Below are positions 1-5,191 of a stretch of DNA of 5,191 bases, in pieces. The stretch is taken from assembly GCA_030600865.1 (NCBI GenBank), contig JAUVUS010000225.1, forward strand, positions 1 through 5,191, in the 5' to 3' direction. The notes under the pieces were generated by a model. It was not told the DNA's origin and ran no database searches. It was given only the letters and a program-made list of their open reading frames with translations. Numbering within the stretch: position 1 is the first letter of the stretch; each line of letters starts with the position of its first letter. Origin of the DNA: Bacteroidales bacterium. GTDB lineage: Bacteria; Bacteroidota; Bacteroidia; Bacteroidales; UBA12077. Position numbers and translations under genes: made by a program.

Positions 1-2
1 AT

Positions 3-2408
3 GGTCACCAGGAAGATTTTATCAGCATCTGGAATGTTTTATTGGATATATATCAGCAATTTAATAAAAAGCTACACGAATTAGGAATTGCATATGAAGG
101 TATGATTTACAGAGCTGTTGCTGATAAAATTAAAGGCAGCGATAAAATTGACTTACCACACATAAAATATGTTTTTATAGGATTTAATGCACTTAACAAT
201 TGCGAAAAGAAATTTTTCGATTACTTAAATAATAACAAATTAGCCGACTTTTATTGGGATTACGATCAAAGCTACATTAATAATCAACATCACGAAGCAG
301 GGTACTTTTTACGTGAAAATATAAATCAGTATAAACAGCCATTAAGCATATCGAACAAAGATATTTTCAAATCTTTATCGCAAAAAAAGAACATTGAAAT
401 TATTTCTGTTCCATCGGATGTTGGACAAACAAAAGTAATTACTCAAAAACTGCAAGAATCAAACGAAAATATTGCTGAATCGCCCAATAAAACAGCCATC
501 GTGTTAGCAGATGAAGAATTGCTTGTTCCGGTTTTGCATTCGGTTCCCGATACTGTAGAACAGATAAATATTACCATGGGATATCCGGTAAGTAACACTC
601 CTGTTTACAGCTTGTTGGAACATGTAATTGAACTACAAAAAAATGCGAAAGAAACTAAAAATAGTTTTACATTTTATCATAAGAATGTTGTTGCAATTCT
701 CAGTCATCAATATATAAATACGCAATTTCAGAAAGAAGCAAATGAGCTTTTACGGTTTATTAAAAAGAACAATAAAATTATTATTACCAGCAAAGAATTA
801 GCAAGCTGTGATTTCTTTAAGGTAATTTTTACGAAAATTAACACCTACCTTGAATTATCAGAATACATATTAAACATTCTGCATCAAATTTATAACTCGC
901 TTAAAAAAACGGGACAGGAAAATACCATTCATACGACATCGCTCGAGAAAGAATACATCTATCATATTTACCTTTCAATTAATCGTTTGAAAGATGTATT
1001 ACAGGAGCAACAGATCGAAATTAAAACGGAGACTTACATTCGTCTGATCCGAAAAATAATAAGGAGTCTTCGGGTTCCATTTACGGGAGAGCCTCTTTCC
1101 GGATTACAAATTATGGGAATCCTTGAAACCCGTTTGCTCGATTTCGAAAATCTTTATATAACATCGGTAAACGAAGGTATTTTCCCAAAAACCGAAGCCT
1201 CAATGTCATTTATTCCATATAATTTACGACGCGGATTTGGATTACCAACTATTGAGCATCAGGATGCAATATATGCCTACTATTTTTACAGATTACTGCA
1301 ACGAACAAAGAACATAACTTTAATTTATAACTCAAATTCGGATGGATTGCAAACCGGAGAAATGAGTCGTTTCTTGTATCAGTTAAAATTTGAATCCGAT
1401 TTCGTTATTACTGAAAAAAGTCTTCGTTACGATATCAATATCACTCAACCAAAAGAAATAAAGATTGAGAAGTCAGAAAAAATAATTCAAAAGCTAGCAA
1501 AATTTCAATCATCGGGAGATGGCGAAAAATATTTATCGCCAAGTGCTTTAAGTACTTATTTGCGTTGCCGTTTGCAGTTTTACTTCCGTTATATTGCTGA
1601 GTTATGCGAACAAGACGAGTTAACCGAAGAAATTGATGCGCCTTTGTTTGGTAATATTCTGCATCAGGCAATGGATTATGTATACAAAGATTTTATTGGT
1701 AAAGAAGTAAATGTCGAAATCATTAAAAAACTTTTAAACGATAAAGAAAAAATTTATTCAGCAATTGATCAGGCTTTTAAAGATGAATACTTTAAATCCG
1801 AAAGTAAAATTCAATATTCCGGTAAAAACATCATTATTCGTGAATTAATTGAGAAATATATTATTCAGATTCTTAAAGTAGACGAAAGCTTTGCTCCTTT
1901 TGAGATTTTATCGCTCGAAGATAAATACGAAATTGAAATTCCGCTTACAACAAACGGAGCATTTGAAATGGTAAAACTAGGTGGGAAAATCGACAGAGTT
2001 GACAGAGTAAATAATCATATCAGGGTAATCGACTACAAAACCGGAAACGACAAATTGGAATTTAAGAATATTGAGGCTCTATTTTCTGACAAAAAGAATG
2101 ATCAAAATAGTGCTGTTTTTCAAACCCTTTTGTACTCTATGTTTTATCAGAAAACTGAAAAACCACAATTACCAATTACCCCGGGAGTATATTCTGTTCG
2201 CAAAGTGTTCGACAAAAATTTTGAATATCGTATTTTCAATAAGGAATCAAAGTCTTATATTGATGATTATAAATTAGTAGCTAATGTTTTTTTCGATAAC
2301 TTAACCCAACTTATTAGTGATATTTTTAATCCTGATATTTCATTTTCGCAAACCGAAGAAACCCGTAATTGTGAGTACTGTCCATTTAAGAAAATTTGCC
2401 ACAGGTAA
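3..2408 (+). CDS. addB: AddB-like helicase/nuclease with PD-(D/E)XK and iron-sulfur motifs, 5' partial
   Basis: The reading frame is open to the left edge, so the true start lies upstream. The TTG at 42 is only an internal Leu codon. 801 residues are visible, and AddB-type proteins of this phylum are, from memory, somewhat longer. The first ~460 residues look like the remains of a superfamily I helicase core, including an SVPSDVGQ segment near residue 135 and QIMGILETRLLDFENL near 370, the latter resembling the AddB/RecB C-terminal helicase region. From ~510 comes a RecB-type nuclease: GNILH (His554), GKIDRVDRV (Asp664), VIDYKTG (Asp677, Lys679) and a QTLLY motif (Gln707, Tyr711). Cys522 plus C-x2-C-x5-C (790, 793, 799) at the extreme C-terminus match the four cysteine ligands of the AddB 4Fe-4S cluster. 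In characterised AddAB the complex resects double-strand DNA ends in the cytoplasm for RecA recombination. AddA is not in the window. The family call is firm; identity as the functional AddB subunit is inferred. Confidence 0.85.
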   Translation, partial: GHQEDFISIWNVLLDIYQQFNKKLHELGIAYEGMIYRAVADKIKGSDKIDLPHIKYVFIGFNALNNCEKKFFDYLNNNKLADFYWDYDQSYINNQHHEAGYFLRENINQYKQPLSISNKDIFKSLSQKKNIEIISVPSDVGQTKVITQKLQESNENIAESPNKTAIVLADEELLVPVLHSVPDTVEQINITMGYPVSNTPVYSLLEHVIELQKNAKETKNSFTFYHKNVVAILSHQYINTQFQKEANELLRFIKKNNKIIITSKELASCDFFKVIFTKINTYLELSEYILNILHQIYNSLKKTGQENTIHTTSLEKEYIYHIYLSINRLKDVLQEQQIEIKTETYIRLIRKIIRSLRVPFTGEPLSGLQIMGILETRLLDFENLYITSVNEGIFPKTEASMSFIPYNLRRGFGLPTIEHQDAIYAYYFYRLLQRTKNITLIYNSNSDGLQTGEMSRFLYQLKFESDFVITEKSLRYDINITQPKEIKIEKSEKIIQKLAKFQSSGDGEKYLSPSALSTYLRCRLQFYFRYIAELCEQDELTEEIDAPLFGNILHQAMDYVYKDFIGKEVNVEIIKKLLNDKEKIYSAIDQAFKDEYFKSESKIQYSGKNIIIRELIEKYIIQILKVDESFAPFEILSLEDKYEIEIPLTTNGAFEMVKLGGKIDRVDRVNNHIRVIDYKTGNDKLEFKNIEALFSDKKNDQNSAVFQTLLYSMFYQKTEKPQLPITPGVYSVRKVFDKNFEYRIFNKESKSYIDDYKLVANVFFDNLTQLISDIFNPDISFSQTEETRNCEYCPFKKICHR

Positions 2409-2458
2409 TTATTTATAGTACATAGTATCGATGAGTACCAAGTAATGAGAATCTAAAA

Positions 2459-2492
2459 TTTGAGACTTAATCCTAAGTTTTTATTATATTTG
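2459..2492 (+). promoter_or_regulatory. Bacteroidota-type promoter for the channel gene
   Basis: TATATTTG at 2485-2492 is an exact match to the Bacteroidota -7 element TAnnTTTG. TTTG at 2459-2462 matches the -33 element, with a 22-base spacer, at the upper end of the usual range. Transcription would begin near 2498, giving a leader of about 20 bases that is A-rich and lacks a Shine-Dalgarno site, as is common in this phylum. It supports the channel gene and the gene behind it being transcribed separately from the upstream nuclease gene. Confidence 0.6.
2463..2482 (+). terminator. Small hairpin in the intergenic region, weak terminator or operator
   Basis: ACTTA (2465-2469) and TAAGT (2474-2478) are inverted repeats around a 4-base loop. 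The stem extends to 7 pairs if a G-T wobble and one more A-T pair are counted. A short T run (2478-2482) overlaps and follows the right arm. It could be a weak end signal for the nuclease gene 55 bases upstream. It also falls inside the spacer between the two predicted promoter elements of the channel gene, so an operator is the alternative reading. The stem is AT-rich and may be chance. Confidence 0.25.
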
Positions 2493-2517
2493 AATTAATT
2501 TGTGAAAAACGAATAAA

Positions 2518-4266
2518 ATGATCCAAAACTTCTTTAACTACAAAGTCAAAATAAAAGATACTCCTTTTAAAACAGAAGCTGGTAAAAAATATGAGAATAC
2601 CGTTGCCATTTCGTTTCTTGATGAAAATAAAAAAGAGATTGCCTACATTGAATTAGGCTTTATTGATAAAGAAGAGATATATCAACTAATTGAGCAGGGA
2701 AAACCTGTTAATCTTGATCATTGTTATGTTGAGAATTTTTCGCTCGTTGAATATCGCGAAAGCAGAAATATTGAGAAAAAGAGCTATATAAAAATTCATG
2801 GATTTTCAGCATATAATACTTTTTTCGATTCCCGTGTTGTTACTGATTTTTCTTTTGCTGAATTTGATGATGAATATGAAAATTTTGAAAATGCTCACTT
2901 TCTCAATGGAGCAGTTTCATTCCAGTCAGCCAAATTTCATCAGGGTGGTGTAAATTTTAGTTACACCTATTTTACCGATGGAAATGTCGATTTTTCGAAT
3001 GTTAATTTTGGTGATGGCGAAGTAAACTTCAAAAACTCATGGTTTGGTACCGGACATAAAAATTTTCAGGATGCTCATTTTGGCAATGGAGATGTGCTTT
3101 TCGTAAATACAGAATTTAACGATGGTGATGTAACATTCGTTAATGTTTTGTTTAATTCCAAAAGAGTTACATTTAAGGTTGCACGTTTTGGTGAAGGTAA
3201 AATTGGATTTCACTTTGCACGTTTTCATTGTAAAGAGTTATTATTTGAAAGAACCGAATTTGGAGACGGAAAGGTTGACTTTCGCACAACAGAATTTAGC
3301 GATGCAAAAGTTAGTTTTAATCGTGCGGTTTTTGGAAATGGTGAAAAATCTTTTGAAGCTTCCCAACACAAAGGAGGAAAGTTAACTTTCAGAAAATCTA
3401 TATGGGGTGATGGAAATATATCTCTTGAAAAAGTTGAGTTCGATAACACCATTTTATATCTCGATAATGCCGATTTTGGAAAAGGAAACCTGAGTTTTAA
3501 CAATTCTCATATTCTCGAGCTTTCGCTTAAATCATGTCATTTAGATTATTATGTCGATTTAAGATTATCCAAATGTAAATCAATAGATCTTTCCGACACA
3601 ATAGCTCGTGATATAATTGATATTAAACCCTATGATTTTCCCCTAGAAATTGGAACAATCAATTTTGTCGGTATGCGTTTAATTGGCAGAATATATATTG
3701 ATTGGGAAATAAATAACATTAAAAAGCTTATTTATTCGCAAAAAGACGCAAACAGAAGAGAATTTGCCGAACAGTTCCGAATACTAAAAGAAAATTTCAG
3801 CACAACAGGTCAATATGTCGATGAAGACAAAGCTTACGTTGAGTTTAAACGCAACGAATTAAAAGCCGATTTAAAAGACGCATTAAAGAAAAATCCTTAC
3901 AGTCGAATATGGGAATATCCATCATATGCTTTTCAATGGCTGGTATTTGATAAAGTTGGATTATATGCTACAAATCCATTACGTGTATTAACCAGCATGC
4001 TGTTCGGATACATTTTCTTCTCCTTATTATATCTAGTTTTGCCTTTCTTTGTTGATACAAAAATTGTATCATCGATTGGCGATCCCGACAAACTTGGTCC
4101 GGTAGCAGTTTCATTTTATCACAGTGCAATTACATTTCTTACCATTGGTTATGGCGATTATTATCCTTCGGGATTTTTCAGATGGCTTTCCGGACTGGAA
4201 GGTTTTGTAGGATTATTCCTGATGTCGTACTTTACAGTTGCTTTTGTTCGTAAAATTTTAAGATAG
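2518..4266 (+). CDS. Pentapeptide-like solenoid protein fused to a two-helix potassium-channel pore
   Basis: Predicted ion channel, 582 residues. The start is the first ATG after an in-frame stop at 2503-2505; there is no signal peptide. Residues 1-~103 form a β-rich N-terminal cap. Residues 116-331 are 18 repeats of 12 residues (consensus F-G-D-G-x-V-x-F-x-x-A-x), continuing in degenerate form to ~390. Residues ~400-485 are a charged, helical linker ending in an aromatic stretch (WEYPSYAFQW). The pore domain has TM1 at ~491-512, a pore helix at ~530-541, the filter TIGYGD at 542-547 and TM2 at ~559-578. The filter is the canonical K+ signature, so inner-membrane potassium conductance is expected. 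The protein ends four residues after TM2, so no C-terminal RCK or cyclic-nucleotide domain can gate it; the N-terminal solenoid is the only candidate sensor. In standard two-helix channel topology that solenoid is cytoplasmic, and four subunits would assemble one pore. A 103-residue membrane protein follows after 7 bases. Ligand and physiological role are unknown. Confidence 0.9.
   Translation: MIQNFFNYKVKIKDTPFKTEAGKKYENTVAISFLDENKKEIAYIELGFIDKEEIYQLIEQGKPVNLDHCYVENFSLVEYRESRNIEKKSYIKIHGFSAYNTFFDSRVVTDFSFAEFDDEYENFENAHFLNGAVSFQSAKFHQGGVNFSYTYFTDGNVDFSNVNFGDGEVNFKNSWFGTGHKNFQDAHFGNGDVLFVNTEFNDGDVTFVNVLFNSKRVTFKVARFGEGKIGFHFARFHCKELLFERTEFGDGKVDFRTTEFSDAKVSFNRAVFGNGEKSFEASQHKGGKLTFRKSIWGDGNISLEKVEFDNTILYLDNADFGKGNLSFNNSHILELSLKSCHLDYYVDLRLSKCKSIDLSDTIARDIIDIKPYDFPLEIGTINFVGMRLIGRIYIDWEINNIKKLIYSQKDANRREFAEQFRILKENFSTTGQYVDEDKAYVEFKRNELKADLKDALKKNPYSRIWEYPSYAFQWLVFDKVGLYATNPLRVLTSMLFGYIFFSLLYLVLPFFVDTKIVSSIGDPDKLGPVAVSFYHSAITFLTIGYGDYYPSGFFRWLSGLEGFVGLFLMSYFTVAFVRKILR
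2863..3510 (+). repeat. 18 protein-level 12-residue repeats (36-base period) in the channel gene
   Basis: Codons 116-331 fall into 18 consecutive 12-residue units with no insertion or deletion. Phe occupies position 1 in 16 units (His284 and Trp296 are the exceptions) and position 8 in 16 units (Leu in the units starting at 296 and 308). Gly is at position 4 in 13 units, and an aliphatic residue is usual at position 6. The Phe-to-Phe steps alternate 7 and 5 residues; the 5-residue step resembles a pentapeptide repeat. The DNA units are diverged: the Gly-Asp/Asn-Gly corner uses different synonymous codons from unit to unit, so this is an old protein repeat and not a recent DNA duplication. Confidence 0.85.
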
Positions 4267-4273
4267 GATTACG

Positions 4274-4585
4274 ATGGGTTCAGGTCATGCTTTCGATGCA
4301 ATAAAAAGAATAGAATATAATAGATCATTAATTCAGATGCATCGAGCCAGGTACAACGAATTAAAAGAAGCTGTATCGAAAATAAAATCAAAATACCCAC
4401 ATAAATTTGTAGATCGAAATCAGCTTACTGACAATGAATTAAAAGTGCTTAAGAACAAGATCAAAAATCAAATAATTAAAGGAAGACAAAAATCTTTTAT
4501 CATTTCCTTATTTTTTTCAACACTTGTTTGTGGGGTAATTTATTTCATTGCACAGTTTCTTTTTCACTATTTTTATAAAAGCTAG
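4274..4585 (+). CDS. Small single-pass membrane protein of unknown function, downstream of the channel gene
   Basis: I do not recognise this 103-residue protein. It starts with MGSGHAFDAI, followed by a basic, helix-prone stretch (about residues 12-70, very rich in Lys, Arg and Asn, possibly a short coiled coil at 12-40). A positively charged KGRQK at 69-73 precedes one hydrophobic helix at about 75-98, and the tail after it is only a few residues. The charge pattern suggests that the N-terminal part is cytoplasmic and the tail faces the periplasm. There is no signal peptide and no enzyme motif. The ATG lies 7 bases after the channel stop codon, and the only ribosome-site-like bases (TAGGA) overlap that stop, so translational coupling is plausible. 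The tight spacing suggests a role with the channel, for example as an accessory subunit or assembly factor; that is inference from position only. Confidence 0.75.
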   Translation: MGSGHAFDAIKRIEYNRSLIQMHRARYNELKEAVSKIKSKYPHKFVDRNQLTDNELKVLKNKIKNQIIKGRQKSFIISLFFSTLVCGVIYFIAQFLFHYFYKS

Positions 4586-4615
4586 CTATTTACTTTACTT
4601 AGCTTTATTTTTTTT
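4578..4615 (+). terminator. Probable intrinsic terminator of the channel operon
   Basis: AAAGCTA (4578-4584) and TAGCTTT (4600-4606) form a 7-pair stem around a 15-base loop, followed after one A by eight consecutive T (4608-4615). The left arm includes most of the stop codon (TAG, 4583-4585) of the small membrane protein gene, so the signal is tightly placed after that gene. The stem has only two G-C pairs and the loop is large, so termination may be leaky, with some read-through into the phosphofructokinase gene. Confidence 0.5.
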
Positions 4616-4656
4616 GTAAATTTCATTACTTATCTTAATTTCTAAAACCTGGTATT

Positions 4657-5191
4657 ATGACAAAAAATAATAAAATTAAAGGTAGAATAGCGATTCTCAC
4701 AGGCGGTGGCGATGTTCCCGGATTAAATCCGGCAATCAGGGCAATAACCATAAGGGCACTTCGTGAAGGTTTCGAAGTAATAGGAATACGTCGTGGCTGG
4801 ATGGGATTAGTTGATATGATAAGAGATAAAAATGCTGATAATACAGAGTTTTACGAGATATTAACTGAAACCAGGGTGAATAAGGCCGGACGCTCAGGAG
4901 GAACCTTTTTACATACATCGAGAACAAATCCCAGCAGAATTGCTAACTGGAATGTTCCTGATCATTTAAAAGAAAAATATAATAAACCAAGAAATGATAT
5001 TACACCTGAGGTTCTTAAAAATCTGGAATTCTTAGGAATAGATTATCTTATACCAATTGGCGGCGACGATACTTTAAGTTACGCTGTACGATTATACCGC
5101 GAAGGAGTTAAAATTGTTGCTATGCCAAAAACAATGGATAACGATGTGCCGGGAACCGACTATTCTATTGGGTTTAGCACATGTATTACCA
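4657..5191 (+). CDS. pfp: 6-phosphofructokinase, probably pyrophosphate-dependent, 3' partial
   Basis: The first 178 residues of a phosphofructokinase; the gene runs off the right edge. Start: the first ATG after an in-frame TAA at 4636-4638, with no clear Shine-Dalgarno site. The enzyme phosphorylates fructose 6-phosphate to fructose 1,6-bisphosphate in cytoplasmic glycolysis. Visible family motifs are the phosphoryl-donor loop [15 protein letters not shown] (14-28), [10 protein letters not shown] (Arg89, aligning with E. coli Arg72), IGGDDT (134-139) and [12 protein letters not shown] (157-168), with Asp161 and Asp163 aligning with catalytic Asp127 and Asp129. At the two positions that set donor choice, it has Asp138 (Gly104 in E. 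coli) and Lys158 (Gly124), the combination associated with pyrophosphate rather than ATP. Between Arg89 and the GGDD motif it is about 17 residues longer than E. coli PfkA, which suggests the longer PFK subfamily. If the donor is pyrophosphate, the reaction is reversible and usually not allosterically controlled. Family certain; donor inferred from two residues. Confidence 0.9.
   Translation, partial: MTKNNKIKGRIAILTGGGDVPGLNPAIRAITIRALREGFEVIGIRRGWMGLVDMIRDKNADNTEFYEILTETRVNKAGRSGGTFLHTSRTNPSRIANWNVPDHLKEKYNKPRNDITPEVLKNLEFLGIDYLIPIGGDDTLSYAVRLYREGVKIVAMPKTMDNDVPGTDYSIGFSTCIT

Noticed and set aside
42..44. TTG as the start codon of the first gene
   Set aside because: The same frame continues in-frame to position 3 with protein-like sequence, so this is an internal Leu codon of a gene that begins outside the window.
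1441..1671. Minus-strand 76-residue reading frame
   Set aside because: It lies wholly inside the nuclease gene, antisense to the conserved nuclease region, and has no recognisable domain.
2071..2277. Plus-strand 68-residue reading frame in another phase
   Set aside because: It is a shadow inside the conserved C-terminal nuclease region of the first gene.
2421..2440. GTAC...GTAC dyad after the nuclease stop codon
   Set aside because: The arms are only four bases and are self-complementary, with mismatches on both sides and no T tract.
3037..3503. Two minus-strand frames and one plus-strand frame over the repeat region of the channel gene (63, 92 and 80 residues)
   Set aside because: The repeated 36-base coding pattern keeps other frames open; all overlap the well-supported solenoid and have no independent support.
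2863..3510. RTX calcium-binding repeats or a secreted β-helix adhesin
   Set aside because: The period is 12 rather than 9, there is no GGxGxD nonapeptide, no signal peptide, and the chain is fused to an inner-membrane K+ pore.
2863..3510. DNA tandem repeat or CRISPR-like array
   Set aside because: The 36-base period is at the protein level only; the DNA units differ throughout and lie inside a continuous reading frame.
4594..4624. Possible promoter for the phosphofructokinase gene (TTTA, 19-base spacer, TAAATTTC)
   Set aside because: Both elements have a mismatch to the Bacteroidota consensus and they overlap the terminator T tract. A promoter here is plausible but not supported well enough to list as a feature.
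4736..4927. Minus-strand 63-residue reading frame
   Set aside because: It is antisense to the conserved phosphofructokinase N-terminus, a clear shadow.

Overview
The window is AT-rich (by eye about two thirds A+T), single-stranded in gene content, and almost certainly from a Bacteroidota chromosome, probably a Bacteroidales or Marinilabiliales-type anaerobe or marine bacterium. The reasons are an exact TAnnTTTG promoter element upstream of the central gene, A-rich leaders without strong Shine-Dalgarno sites, and the character of the flanking housekeeping genes. The species assignment is inference. All four genes read on the + strand. There are no RNA genes, insertion sequences, CRISPR arrays or DNA-level direct repeats that I can support.

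Layout. (1) Positions 3-2408: the C-terminal 801 residues of an AddB-like helicase/nuclease whose start lies upstream of the window. It has a RecB-type PD-(D/E)XK nuclease domain and four cysteines spaced for an iron-sulfur cluster. (2) Positions 2409-2517: a short intergenic region with a small hairpin and a good Bacteroidota promoter. (3) Positions 2518-4266: an unusual 582-residue membrane protein. Its N-terminal half is a solenoid of 18 in-register 12-residue repeats (pentapeptide-like, alternating 5- and 7-residue steps). It is followed by a linker and a two-helix potassium-channel pore with a perfect TIGYGD filter at the C-terminus. (4) Positions 4274-4585: a 103-residue single-pass membrane protein of unknown function, 7 bases downstream and probably cotranscribed with the channel. 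A terminator-like hairpin with an eight-T tract overlaps its stop codon. (5) Positions 4657-5191: the N-terminal 178 residues of a phosphofructokinase cut by the window end. Its active-site pair (Asp138, Lys158) is the pyrophosphate-dependent signature rather than the ATP one.

How they work together. The outer two genes are separate housekeeping functions (DNA-end processing and recombination; glycolysis). The central pair looks like a two-gene membrane module: a solenoid-gated ion channel plus a small membrane protein that could be an accessory subunit. This pair is the part of the window most likely to be undescribed. I see no sign that it is functionally linked to its neighbours.
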